A stretch of DNA of 64,000 nucleotides. Origin: Streptomyces silvae (lineage in GTDB: Bacteria > Actinomycetota > Actinomycetes > Streptomycetales > Streptomycetaceae). Position 1 is the stretch's first letter, and each line of letters opens with the position of its first letter. Made by a program: the position numbers and the translations under genes. The notes below the pieces were generated by a model, which made no database searches, was not told where the DNA came from, and saw nothing but the letters and a program-made list of their open reading frames with translations. The stretch spans positions 1-64,000 of the forward strand of contig NZ_JAERUC010000200.1 in NCBI RefSeq assembly GCF_016745505.1. Reading direction: 5' to 3'. Below are positions 8,748 to 17,260 of the stretch, one piece after another.

Positions 8748-8771
8748 GGCCCCCGCCGTCCGGCGGGGGCC
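8748..8771 (-). terminator. Terminator of the ABC exporter / surface polymer cluster
   Basis: A perfect 10-bp stem (GGCCCCCGCC with GGCGGGGGCC) and a four-base loop, 14 bases downstream of the exporter ATPase stop. It separates that cluster from the hopanoid operon on the same strand. There is no U-run, as is common in Streptomyces. Confidence 0.8.
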
Positions 8772-8785
8772 GCACGACACGCCGG

Positions 8786-9571
8786 TTACTTGCCCGTCTC
8801 CCGCTCGTAGGCCTTCAGCACCTCGTCGGTGGGGCCGTCCATCAGGAGCTCGCCCTTCTCCAGCCACAGCACCCGGTCGCAGGTGTCGCTGATGGTCTTG
8901 TTGTTGTGGCTGACCAGGAAGACGGTGCCCGCCTCCTTGCGCAGCTCGCGGATCCGCTCCTCGGAGCGCACCCGGAACTTGCGGTCACCGGTGGCCAGCG
9001 CCTCGTCGATCATGAGGACGTCGTGGTTCTTGGCGGCCGCGATGGAGAAGCGCAGCCTGGCCGCCATGCCGGAGGAGTACGTCCGCATGGGCAGCGTGAT
9101 GAAGTCGCCCTTCTCGTTGATCCCGGAGAAGTCCACGATGTCCTGGTACCGCGTGCGGATCTCCTCGCGGCTCATGCCCATCGCGAGGCCGCCGAGCACG
9201 ACGTTGCGCTCACCGGTCAGGTCGCTCATCAGGGCCGCGTTGACACCGAGCAGCGACGGCTGGCCGTCGGTGTACACCTTGCCGTGCTCGGTCGGCAGAA
9301 GACCGGCGATGGCCCGCAGCAGGGTGGACTTGCCGGAACCGTTGGTGCCGATGAGGCCGATGGCCTGCCCGCGGTACGCGGTGAAGGAGACGCCCCGCAC
9401 CGCGTGCACCTTGCGCACACCGCGTGGCTCGCCCTTGCCGCGCCGCATGATCCGGCTCAGTGCCGCGGTGGCGCTGCCCTTGCCGCCACCCGTGCCGTTG
9501 ACGCGGTACACGATGTGCACGTCGTCCGCGATCACGGTGGGGATGTGTCCCTGGGACGATTCCTCAGCCAC
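8786..9571 (-). CDS. Polysaccharide/teichoic acid ABC exporter, ATP-binding protein (TagH/Wzt-like)
   Basis: A 261-residue ABC ATPase. Walker A is GTNGSGKST (75-83), the signature region is YSSGMAARLRF, and Walker B is VLMIDEALATGD followed by the SHN switch. This pattern is the ABC-2 polysaccharide/lipopolysaccharide/teichoic acid exporter subfamily. There is no C-terminal carbohydrate-binding extension, so chain-length sensing as in some Wzt proteins is not expected. It overlaps the permease gene by eight bases and ends the cluster before a terminator. It probably flips the product of the upstream phosphotransferase genes across the membrane. Confidence 0.92.
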   Translation of the reverse strand: MAEESSQGHIPTVIADDVHIVYRVNGTGGGKGSATAALSRIMRRGKGEPRGVRKVHAVRGVSFTAYRGQAIGLIGTNGSGKSTLLRAIAGLLPTEHGKVYTDGQPSLLGVNAALMSDLTGERNVVLGGLAMGMSREEIRTRYQDIVDFSGINEKGDFITLPMRTYSSGMAARLRFSIAAAKNHDVLMIDEALATGDRKFRVRSEERIRELRKEAGTVFLVSHNNKTISDTCDRVLWLEKGELLMDGPTDEVLKAYERETGK

Positions 9572-10493
9572 GGCCGTACCGTTCCTCTGCCTTCCAGAAG
9601 TACACGAAGCCCACGACGCCCACCACGAGCGCCCAGGCGAGCCCGACCGCCCAGACGTGCTGCGGCAGGTTCTCCGAGCCGTAGCCGTCGATCAGGGCGA
9701 AGCGGACCAGGTCCATGTAGATGGCCGCCGGGTTGTACTGCAGCACGTCGGCGATCCACTGCGGCTTGTCCGCCAGCATCACGGGGATGGAGAACATCAC
9801 GCCCGAGCCGTACATCCACGTACGCATGATGAACGGCATCAGCTGCGCGAGGTCGGGGGTCTTGCTGCCCAGCCGGGCCATGACGAGCGCCAGGCCGGTG
9901 TTGAAGAGGAACTGCATGGCCAGCGCCGGGATGATGAGCAGCCAGGACAGCGACGGGTAGCTGCCGAAGCCCACCGCCACGGCCAGCAGCACGATCATGG
10001 AGTAGAGCAGCTGCTGGAGCTGCTGCAGCGAGAACGAGACGGGCAGCGAGGCCCGGGGGAAGTGCAGCGCCCTGACCAGGCCGATGTTGCCGGAGATGGA
10101 GCGCACCCCGGCCATCACCGAGCTCTGGGTGAAGGTGAAGACGAAGACCCCGGTCACCAGGAACGGGATGAAGACCTCCTGGCTCATCCCCCGGCTGGTG
10201 CCCAGGATCAGGCCGAAGATCAGGAAGTAGACCAGGGCGTTCAGCAGCGGGGTGGCCACCTGCCACAGCTGGCCGAGCTTGGCCTGGCTGTACTGCGCGG
10301 TCAGCTTCGCCCTCGAGAACGCGAGGATGAAATGCCGACGGCCCCAGAGCTGACGGATGTACGCGAACAGCCCTGGCCGGGCGCCGCTGACCGTCAAGCC
10401 GTACTTGGCGGCCAGCTGGGACGCGCTCAGTCCCTCGTCGGCGGACGGCGGGCTGCTCAGCGCAATCCCGCCGTCGTGGGTCGTGTCACTCAC
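9564..10493 (-). CDS. Polysaccharide/teichoic acid ABC exporter, permease (TagG/Wzm-like)
   Basis: A 309-residue ABC-2 type permease with about six membrane segments between residues 80 and 300 and a long hydrophilic N-terminus (about 60 residues). The FSRAKLTAQYSQAKLGQLWQVATPLLNALVYFLIF region is the typical start of the TagG/RfbA-type membrane domain. It pairs with the ATPase that follows. The start is GTG at 10493. A 108-base gap separates it from the glycosyltransferase, so a separate promoter is possible. Confidence 0.92.
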   Translation of the reverse strand: MSDTTHDGGIALSSPPSADEGLSASQLAAKYGLTVSGARPGLFAYIRQLWGRRHFILAFSRAKLTAQYSQAKLGQLWQVATPLLNALVYFLIFGLILGTSRGMSQEVFIPFLVTGVFVFTFTQSSVMAGVRSISGNIGLVRALHFPRASLPVSFSLQQLQQLLYSMIVLLAVAVGFGSYPSLSWLLIIPALAMQFLFNTGLALVMARLGSKTPDLAQLMPFIMRTWMYGSGVMFSIPVMLADKPQWIADVLQYNPAAIYMDLVRFALIDGYGSENLPQHVWAVGLAWALVVGVVGFVYFWKAEERYGRG

Positions 10494-10601
10494 AGTTAAG
10501 AACTCTCGTCTTCACGATGCGCAGCAGGTCGCGGGCGCGGCCAGGGCGGACAGGTTCCCCGTACGGAATGAATACGGCTCATGGTCTCAGAGGAGAGCCT
10601 C

Positions 10602-11474
10602 TCAGATCACCGGCGGGCGGCCCAGTCTGGTCAGCCGCCATACCGTACGCCACCTCATCGGGCGCCGGGGTCCGCAGGGCTTGGTCCAGCCTTCCCGGAA
10701 ACCCCCGAACCATGCTTTGAGGGCGGGCAGGGAGGGCCGGCGGACCAGCGTGAGGAGCAGCCAGACCCCGACGTAGAGGGGAACCAGCGGCGCGGGCAGG
10801 TTCCGGCGGGCGAGCCAGACGCGGTTGCGTGCCACCATGCGGTGGTAGACCGCGTGCCGTGACGGGGCGGTGGTGGGGTGGTTGAGCACCATGTCCGCGC
10901 GGTACTCGATCATCCAGCCGGCGTCGAGGGCCCGCCAGGCGAGGTCGGTCTCCTCGTGCGCGTAGAAGAACTCGCCGGGGAGCGGGCCGGCCTCGGCGAT
11001 CACCTGGCTGCGCACGGCGTTCGCACCGCCGAGGAAGGTCGTGACGCGGGAGGAGCGCATCGGGTCGGAGGCGCGCAGCCGCGGCACGTGCCGGCGCTGG
11101 GTGACACCGGTCTCCGGGTCCGCGATGCGGAAGGTGATGATGCCGAGCTTCGGGTCCGCCTCGAACGCCTGCCGGCAGAGCTCGGCGGTGTCGGTGTTGG
11201 GCAGGTGCCCGTCGTCGTCGAGGAAGAGCAGGGCGTCCACATCGGCTCCGGACGGGCCGAACGCCTCGATCCCGACGTTGCGGCCGCCCGGGATCCCCAG
11301 ATTCTCGGGCAGCTCGACGGTCCGTACGCCCGGGGGGACGTCGGGGACCGGGGCGCCGTTGCCGACGACGACCACCTCGATACGGTCGCCGTCCTGCTTG
11401 GCGACCGAGTCGAGGAGGGCGCGCAGTTCGTCGGGCCGGTTGCCCATGGTGATGATGACCGCGCCGAGTTTCAT
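10602..11474 (-). CDS. Family 2 glycosyltransferase
   Basis: A 290-residue GT-A glycosyltransferase. It opens with KLGAVIITMGNRPDELRALLDSV, has the metal-binding LFLDDDGHLP motif near residue 87, and the ED-type acceptor motif EFFYAHEETDLAWRAL. A C-terminal hydrophobic segment (APLVPLYVGVWLLLTLV) suggests membrane association. The enzyme probably adds a sugar to the lipid- or polyol-phosphate product of the neighbouring genes. The open frame continues upstream into the preceding gene, but the ATG at 11474, eight bases after that gene's stop, gives the expected N-terminus. Confidence 0.88.
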   Translation of the reverse strand: MKLGAVIITMGNRPDELRALLDSVAKQDGDRIEVVVVGNGAPVPDVPPGVRTVELPENLGIPGGRNVGIEAFGPSGADVDALLFLDDDGHLPNTDTAELCRQAFEADPKLGIITFRIADPETGVTQRRHVPRLRASDPMRSSRVTTFLGGANAVRSQVIAEAGPLPGEFFYAHEETDLAWRALDAGWMIEYRADMVLNHPTTAPSRHAVYHRMVARNRVWLARRNLPAPLVPLYVGVWLLLTLVRRPSLPALKAWFGGFREGWTKPCGPRRPMRWRTVWRLTRLGRPPVI

Positions 11475-11482
11475 GGGAGAGC

Positions 11483-12262
11483 TCACTTCAGCCTGCTGGA
11501 CGCCAGGATCGACACCAGGTGCAGGACGGTCTGGAGAAGGGCGATGCCGGCCATGACCGCGACCGCGAGGCGGCTGAAGAAGAGGTCGTCCCTGACCGTG
11601 TCGAGGACGGCCACGACCAGGATGACCAGCGACGCCTCGATGCCGAGGATCAGCCGGTGGAACTTGAGCGCGCCGGCGGCCCGGCGGGCGAACGCCATGC
11701 CGGAGGAGCGCGGCTCGGACGCGGCCTCCTTGACGGGCGGCAGCCCGCCCTGGTGGCGGGCGACCCCGACGAGGTCGGTCTCGGACTTGATCAGGATGGC
11801 GCCGAGCGCGGCGAGCGTGCCCAGGAAGGCCCACAGCCAGTCGATGCGGCCCGTGCCCCAGAGGTCGGCGGCGCGCAGGCCGAAGCCGACCAGCACCGCG
11901 GCGTCGCACAGATAGGCGGCCACCCGGTCCAGATAGACGCCGGCCAGGGAGTACTGCTTCTTCCAGCGGGCCACTTCGCCGTCGACGCAGTCGAACAGCA
12001 GGTAGAGCTGGACGGCGAGCACGCCGAGCAGGGCGCCCGGGATGCCCGGGACCAGCAGGGCGGGTGCCGCGAGCACACCGGCGACGGTCATCACGTAGGT
12101 CAGCTGGTTCGGCGTGATCTTCGTGGTGACCAGGCGCCGGGTGATGCGCAGGGAGATCTCGCGCATGTAGAGACGGCCCGCCCAGTGCTCGCCACTGCGC
12201 CGGTCCTTCACGCCCGGGGGGTGCACGACCGGACGGAGTTCAGCTATGGATGGCTTTTGCAT
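11483..12262 (-). CDS. CDP-alcohol phosphotransferase family membrane protein, with altered last Asp
   Basis: A 259-residue integral membrane protein. The family signature D-x2-DG-x2-AR-x8-G-x3-D-x3-D is present as DCVDGEVAR, eight residues, GVYLD, but the last aspartate, the proposed catalytic base, is alanine (DRVAA). Four or five membrane helices follow. Family members join a CDP-linked alcohol to a second alcohol such as glycerol phosphate or inositol phosphate. It overlaps the glycerol-1-phosphate dehydrogenase gene by 23 bases. Either this subfamily uses a different base, or the protein has lost transferase activity. Confidence 0.85.
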   Translation of the reverse strand: MQKPSIAELRPVVHPPGVKDRRSGEHWAGRLYMREISLRITRRLVTTKITPNQLTYVMTVAGVLAAPALLVPGIPGALLGVLAVQLYLLFDCVDGEVARWKKQYSLAGVYLDRVAAYLCDAAVLVGFGLRAADLWGTGRIDWLWAFLGTLAALGAILIKSETDLVGVARHQGGLPPVKEAASEPRSSGMAFARRAAGALKFHRLILGIEASLVILVVAVLDTVRDDLFFSRLAVAVMAGIALLQTVLHLVSILASSRLK

Positions 12263-13301
12263 AGTCGGCGTACGCGTCCCTGATCTGGTCGGTGGACAGG
12301 TTGAGGTGTTCCAGGATCGTGAAGCGTCCCGGGCGCGTCTGCGGGGCGTAGTCGACGGCCCGTACGAATTCCTCGGCGGTGAAGCCGATCTCGTCGGGCA
12401 GCACCGGGAGCCCGTGGCGCCGCAGGACGGACGCCATGTGCAGCGCGTCCTCGTGGGCGCCCCGCAGGTGCATGGCGAAGCAGGCGCCGAGGCCGACCTG
12501 CTCGCCGTGGCTGGCCGCACGCTTCGGGTACAGCAGGTCGAAGGCGTGGTTGATCTCGTGGCAGGCGCCCGAGGCGGGCCGCGAGTCACCGGCGATCGAC
12601 ATCGAGATGCCGGTCAGGACGAGCCCTTCGGCGAGCACCTTGAGGAAGGCGTCGCCGCCGATCCCGCCGGGGTGGCGCAGCACGGCCTCGCCGGCCTGCC
12701 GGGCCATGGCGGCCGCGAGCCCGTCGATGTCCTCGCCCTGGACCTCGTGGGCGAGCTCCCAGTCGGCGACGCACGAGATGTTGGAGACGGCGTCGCCGAT
12801 GCCCGAGCGCACGTAGCGTGCGGGGGCCTCACGGATGACGTCGAGGTCGATGACCACGGCGATCGGGGTCGGGACGCCGTAGGAGCCCCGCCCGTTGTCG
12901 TTGTCCAGGGTCGCGACCGGGGAGCAGAGCCCGTCGTGGGAGAGGTTCGTCGCGACGGCGACCATGGGCATGCCCACGCGCGCCGCGGCGTACTTCGCCA
13001 CGTCGATGATCTTGCCGCCGCCGAGGCCGACGACGGCGTCGTAGCGGTTGCCCTTGATGCCGTCGGCGAGCCGCACCGCGGAGTCGATCGTGCCGTCGGC
13101 GACCGGGTACCAGTCGGCGCCCGGGAGCACCGGGGCGAGCCGCTCGCGCAGGGCGCGGCCGGAGCCTCCGCTGATCGCGATGGCGAGCTTGCCCGAGGCG
13201 GAGATCCGCTGGTCGGCGAGGAGACCGGCCAGATCGTCCATCGCGCCGCGCCGGATGTCGACGACGACGGGGGACGGGATGAGGCGGGTCAGTACAGGCA
13301 C
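12240..13301 (-). CDS. sn-Glycerol-1-phosphate dehydrogenase-like protein
   Basis: A 353-residue iron/zinc-type dehydrogenase closest to the EgsA/AraM glycerol-1-phosphate dehydrogenase branch. The NAD-binding GLGGGKIIDVAKYAA motif is at 92-106. Likely metal ligands are in NLSHDGLCSP (D123), GACHEINHAFD and SHGEQVGLG. EgsA makes sn-glycerol-1-phosphate, the archaeal lipid backbone; a few bacteria have related enzymes. The GTG start has an AGGGAG site and overlaps the upstream nucleotidyltransferase by 13 bases. A different polyol phosphate product is possible. Confidence 0.82.
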   Translation of the reverse strand: MPVLTRLIPSPVVVDIRRGAMDDLAGLLADQRISASGKLAIAISGGSGRALRERLAPVLPGADWYPVADGTIDSAVRLADGIKGNRYDAVVGLGGGKIIDVAKYAAARVGMPMVAVATNLSHDGLCSPVATLDNDNGRGSYGVPTPIAVVIDLDVIREAPARYVRSGIGDAVSNISCVADWELAHEVQGEDIDGLAAAMARQAGEAVLRHPGGIGGDAFLKVLAEGLVLTGISMSIAGDSRPASGACHEINHAFDLLYPKRAASHGEQVGLGACFAMHLRGAHEDALHMASVLRRHGLPVLPDEIGFTAEEFVRAVDYAPQTRPGRFTILEHLNLSTDQIRDAYADYAKAIHS

Positions 13302-14026
13302 GCGATCTCCCTGCCCCTGGCGAGGTCGTCGTGGTTGTCGATCTCCACCCACGTCACCTCGCCGATGGGCGCGACGTCGACGGTGAAGCCGCGGTTCACG
13401 AGCTCCTGGTAGCCGTCCTCGTAGTAGAGGTCGGGGTCGCGCTCGAAGGTCGTCCGCAGCGCGTCGGCGAGCTCCTCGGCGGCCTCGGGCTCGATGAGGG
13501 TGACGCCGATGTACTCGCCGGTCGCGGTGGCCGGGTCCATCAGCTTGGTGATCCGCCGGACGCCCTTGCCGTCCTCGGTGATGACCTTCATCTCCTCGTC
13601 GGCGAGGTTCTTCACCGTGTCGAGGGCGAGGATGATCTTCTGGCCCTTGCCGCGCGCGTCCAGGAGGGTCTTCTCGACGGAGACCGGGTGCACGGTGTCG
13701 CCGTTGGCGAGGATGACGCCCTTCTTCAGGACCTCACGGGCGCACCAGAGGGAGTAGGCGTTGTTCCACTCCTCGGCCTTGTCGTTGTCGATGAGCGTCA
13801 GCGTCACGCCGTACGTGGCCTCGAACTCGGCCTTGCGGGCGTAGACCGCCTCCTTGCGGTAGCCGACGACGACGGCGACCTCGGTGAGCCCGACCTCGGC
13901 GAAGTTGGCCAGCGTGAGGTCCAGGACCGTCTTCTCGCCGTCCACCGGCACCAGGGCCTTGGGCAGCGTGTCCGTGTAGGGACGCAGACGGCGTCCGGCA
14001 CCGGCAGCCAGTACGAGGCCGATCAT
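13289..14026 (-). CDS. LicC/IPCT-like nucleotidyltransferase
   Basis: A 245-residue nucleotidyltransferase. The N-terminal motif is LAAGAGRRLRPYTDTLPKALV, and the middle EWNNAYSLWCAREVL plus ILANGDTVH resemble phosphocholine (LicC) and inositol-1-phosphate (IPCT) cytidylyltransferases more than sugar-1-phosphate enzymes. It probably makes the CDP-activated alcohol used by the flanking CDP-alcohol phosphotransferases. The ATG overlaps the stop of the upstream gene (ATGA), so the two are coupled. Whether the substrate is inositol phosphate, glycerol phosphate or another alcohol cannot be read here. Confidence 0.85.
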   Translation of the reverse strand: MIGLVLAAGAGRRLRPYTDTLPKALVPVDGEKTVLDLTLANFAEVGLTEVAVVVGYRKEAVYARKAEFEATYGVTLTLIDNDKAEEWNNAYSLWCAREVLKKGVILANGDTVHPVSVEKTLLDARGKGQKIILALDTVKNLADEEMKVITEDGKGVRRITKLMDPATATGEYIGVTLIEPEAAEELADALRTTFERDPDLYYEDGYQELVNRGFTVDVAPIGEVTWVEIDNHDDLARGREIACLY

Positions 14027-15855
14027 GCGAGTTCTCCTTCGTCGTGTACGGCGGGGGCCGAGGAGGACACCCAGAAGCGGATGGACTCCACGAGCACCAC
14101 CAGAGCCACGGCGGCCGCGAGCGCGGTGAGAGCCGTGGTGAAACCTGAACCGTGGATCAGTACGGCGGCGAGTACGGCCACGACCAGGGTCCGGCCCTCG
14201 TGTCCGCCGATGGTGCGCACCAGCCACTGGGGCGGCGATCCGGTGCCGCCCCGGATGCGGTACACCGTGTCGTAGTGATGGTAGGCGACGGCCGAAACCA
14301 GGCCGAATGCCGCGGGAACGGCGTGCGGCACGTCACTGCGGGCGGCCAGCACCAGGACCGTGCAGTACTCGGCGGCCCGGAAGACCGGCGGGACCAGCCA
14401 GTCGAGGGCGCCCTTGAGCGGACGTGAGACGGCGAGCCCGGAGAGGACCGCGTACACCACGGCGGCGCCCACGGTCAGCCAGCCGCCGTACGGGGTGAAC
14501 AGCGCCGCGGCGACCATGACCACGGCTCCGGCGAACGCCAGGAGCGGGGCCGTGAAGCCGCCGCCCGGGCGCCGGAGCACGGCCGCGACGGCCTGGGCGA
14601 GCGGCCCGGAGTCGGCCAGGTCTGCCAGGGCCCGGGCGGCGCGGTCGGTGCGCTTCGCCTTGCGGGTCAGCGAGCGGAGCAGCCGGCCGGCCGTGGTGTA
14701 GCAGGCGGCCAGGGCGCAGCCGATGAGCAGGGCGTAGAAGACGATCCGGGGTGTGGTCACGGCGGTGAGCACCGCGATCATGGCCCAGCGTTCACCGATG
14801 GGCAGCACTATCATCCGGCGCAGCCAGACCGTCCAGCCGACGCTGTCGAGCTTGTCGGAGAGTGCGGCGGTGGGGCTGGTGTTGGAGACCGCGTCGTGGT
14901 TGGCCTCGTTGAACGAGAAGTCCACGACATGGCGGCAGGCCTGGAGCACCATCGCACCGAGCGCGAGCACCCAGACGTCGTCGCCGCCCCGGGCCGCCCC
15001 GAGGGCGAGGCCCGCGTAGTAGGCGTACTCCTTGGCCCGGTCGAAGGTGGCGTCCAGCCAGGCGCCCATCGTCGAGTACTGGAGCGAGTAGCGGGCGAGC
15101 TGCCCGTCGGTGCAGTCCAGGACGAAGGAGAAGAGGAGCAGCACGCCGGCCGCGATGTAGCCGCCCCGGGTGCCGGTCGCCGCGCTGCCGGCCGCGATGA
15201 GCGCGGTGATCAGCGAGGCCGTGGTGACCTGGTTCGGGGTGAGGCCCCGGCGGGCGCACCAGCGGGCGATGTAGCGGGAGTACGGGCTGATGAAGAACGT
15301 GGTGAAGAAGCCGTCGTGGGCCTTGACCGCGCTGCGCAGCCGTACGGCCTCGTCGTCGACGGCGGACACGGCGGTCTCGGCGGCGCTCCGCTCCTCGGGC
15401 CCGGTGGGCACCGTGGCCGTGAGCGAACCGAGCTCGGGGCGCTGTACGGCGGTGCCCTCCACGTCCAGGGCCACGGCCAGCCGGCCGGGCACGGTGCGCT
15501 CCTCGGTGACGGGTGCGGCGCCGGGGGGTGCGACGGGGCTCCCGGCACCGACGGCGGCCACGGCCCGCTGGAGGGCGCGCAGCAGCGCGGGGCGGGCCTC
15601 GGGCTGCGCGGTGAGCGCCCCGGGGATCGTCGCGGCGGCGAAGCGGGGGTCGGTGAGTCCGAGCCTGAGCGCGTGGACGTGGCCGACGAAACGGGGGTCC
15701 ACGAGCGCGACGCGCCTGCTCGCGGGGACTGCGGCGAGCAGCTCGGCGGCCTCGGAGGCGTCAGCTGCGGCAGTGACTTCGAAGCCGAGCGACCGCAGAT
15801 CGTCCTCGAGCGACGATCCGGGTACCGGCGCACCGGTGAGGATGGCGGTCGACAG
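14023..15855 (-). CDS. Large CDP-alcohol phosphotransferase (DUF5941-type), likely CTG start
   Basis: A roughly 610-residue membrane protein in three parts: an N-terminal soluble domain (about 180 residues), a CDP-alcohol phosphotransferase domain with an intact motif (DCTDGQLAR, eight residues, GAWLDATFD), and a C-terminal multi-helix membrane domain that I believe corresponds to DUF5941. The first ATG/GTG codon is the GTG at 15702, but coding-like sequence in frame (beginning LSTAILTGAPVPGSSLEDD) continues to a CTG at 15855 with an AAGGAG site 10-15 bases upstream and a stop just before. It is the first gene of the cluster. Confidence 0.82.
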   Translation of the reverse strand: MSTAILTGAPVPGSSLEDDLRSLGFEVTAAADASEAAELLAAVPASRRVALVDPRFVGHVHALRLGLTDPRFAAATIPGALTAQPEARPALLRALQRAVAAVGAGSPVAPPGAAPVTEERTVPGRLAVALDVEGTAVQRPELGSLTATVPTGPEERSAAETAVSAVDDEAVRLRSAVKAHDGFFTTFFISPYSRYIARWCARRGLTPNQVTTASLITALIAAGSAATGTRGGYIAAGVLLLFSFVLDCTDGQLARYSLQYSTMGAWLDATFDRAKEYAYYAGLALGAARGGDDVWVLALGAMVLQACRHVVDFSFNEANHDAVSNTSPTAALSDKLDSVGWTVWLRRMIVLPIGERWAMIAVLTAVTTPRIVFYALLIGCALAACYTTAGRLLRSLTRKAKRTDRAARALADLADSGPLAQAVAAVLRRPGGGFTAPLLAFAGAVVMVAAALFTPYGGWLTVGAAVVYAVLSGLAVSRPLKGALDWLVPPVFRAAEYCTVLVLAARSDVPHAVPAAFGLVSAVAYHHYDTVYRIRGGTGSPPQWLVRTIGGHEGRTLVVAVLAAVLIHGSGFTTALTALAAAVALVVLVESIRFWVSSSAPAVHDEGELA

Positions 15856-16084
15856 ACGAACTCACTCCTTGGGGCGCTGACGGGAACGGCGCGCGAACAT
15901 GCGGCCCGGAGGTGGGCCGGCGGCACGTCGGCTGAGGCTATCGGATGAACGGAAGGCCGAGTTCACCGCCCGTTTGTGCTCCGTTCGGGCGAATCGGCCA
16001 TCATGCGGCGCCGTTCGCGATCATCATCGTCGATCAACGCCTCGACCCACAAACCGCGTCCGGACAGCGCATAGGCTGAGGGGC

Positions 16085-17071
16085 ATGACGTGGTTGATCA
16101 CAGGCGGAGCCGGTTACATCGGGGCACATGTGGCGAAGGCCATGACGGGGGCCGGGGAGAAGGTCGTCGTCCTCGACGACATCTCGTCGGGCATCGAGGC
16201 GCGGCTGCCCGCCGACGTCACGCTGGTGCGGGGCTCGGCCTCGGACCGTGAGGTGCTCGACCGGGTTCTGGCGGAGCACGCCGTCACGGGTGTGGTGCAC
16301 CTCGCGGCGAAGAAGCAGGTCGGCGAGTCCGTCGAGAAGCCGCTGCTGTACTACCGGGAGAACGTGACCGGGCTCGGCGTGCTGCTCGAGGCCGTCGTCG
16401 CCGCCGGTGTGCGGCGCTTCCTCTTCTCCTCGTCCGCGGCGGTGTACGGCGTCCCGGACGTGGACCTGATCACGGAGGAGACGCCCTGCGCGCCGATCAA
16501 CCCGTACGGGGAGACCAAGCTCGCCGGGGAGTGGCTGGTGCGCGCGACGGGTCGGGCCCACGGCATCTCGACGGCCTGCCTGCGGTACTTCAACGTGGCC
16601 GGGGCCGCCGAGCCCGAGCTGGCCGACACGGGCGTCTTCAACGTCGTACCGATGTTCTTCGACCGGCTGACGCGGGGCGAGACCCCGCGGATCTTCGGTG
16701 ACGACTACCCGACGCCGGACGGCACCTGTGTACGCGACTACATCCATGTCGCCGACCTGGCGGACGCGCATCTCGCCGTCGCCGCGCACCTCGACAGGGG
16801 CACGGACGGCGGGGACCTCACCGTGAACATCGGCCGGGGCGAGGGAGTGTCGGTGCGCCGGCTCGCCGAGCTGGTGGGCGAGGTCACCGGGCTGCCCGCG
16901 GAGCCCGTGGTCGAGCCGCGGAGGCCCGGGGACGCGGCCCGCGCGGTCGCCTCGGCCGCCCGGATGACCGAGGAGCTGGGCTGGACGGCACGCCGCGGCA
17001 TGCGCGAGATGGTGGAGTCGGCCTGGGAGGGCTGGTGCCTGCACCACCCGGAGGCCCGCACCGCGCGGTGA
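16085..17071 (+). CDS. galE: UDP-glucose 4-epimerase
   Basis: A 328-residue extended short-chain dehydrogenase. The NAD-binding motif is ITGGAGYIGAHVAKAM at the N-terminus, and the active-site YxxxK is NPYGETKLAGE with SSSAAVYG upstream, as in GalE. It interconverts UDP-glucose and UDP-galactose. The ATG is preceded by GAGGGG and a TAGGCT that resembles a -10 element only seven bases away, so leaderless transcription is possible. It is divergent from the phosphotransferase cluster and may supply sugar nucleotide to its glycosyltransferase. Confidence 0.9.
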   Translation: MTWLITGGAGYIGAHVAKAMTGAGEKVVVLDDISSGIEARLPADVTLVRGSASDREVLDRVLAEHAVTGVVHLAAKKQVGESVEKPLLYYRENVTGLGVLLEAVVAAGVRRFLFSSSAAVYGVPDVDLITEETPCAPINPYGETKLAGEWLVRATGRAHGISTACLRYFNVAGAAEPELADTGVFNVVPMFFDRLTRGETPRIFGDDYPTPDGTCVRDYIHVADLADAHLAVAAHLDRGTDGGDLTVNIGRGEGVSVRRLAELVGEVTGLPAEPVVEPRRPGDAARAVASAARMTEELGWTARRGMREMVESAWEGWCLHHPEARTAR

Positions 17072-17135
17072 GCCACCGCGCTCCGGCGACGCGCACGCCG
17101 GTGGCGCCCACACCGGTGACGCTCACCCCCGCAAG

Positions 17136-17169
17136 GCTCTGACCTGCGAACGTTTCCGCAGGTCAGAGC
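17136..17169 (+). terminator. 13-bp perfect inverted repeat after galE
   Basis: GCTCTGACCTGCG, an eight-base loop, then its exact complement, 65 bases after the galE stop. Most simply this is the galE terminator, and it could act in both directions. No U-run follows. The arm is more AT-balanced than usual Streptomyces terminators, and I could not exclude a protein-binding or mobile-element end function. Confidence 0.7.
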
Positions 17170-17260
17170 ACATGACAACGGTGTTCAGTGCCGTGTTGCC
17201 CCTTACCCCTCCCCCGTAGTTCACTGGCCGCATCGGGCGAGGTGCGCCCGTGCTGTCCGA

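Noticed and set aside
10494..10601. Hairpin (TCTCAGAGG/CCTCTCAGA-like) between exporter permease and glycosyltransferase
   Set aside because: Only five to six pairs match; too weak to call a terminator.
17172..17219. 15-codon ORF (ATG ACA ACG GTG...) after the 17136 hairpin
   Set aside because: No ribosome binding site; it starts right after the hairpin and has no coding support.
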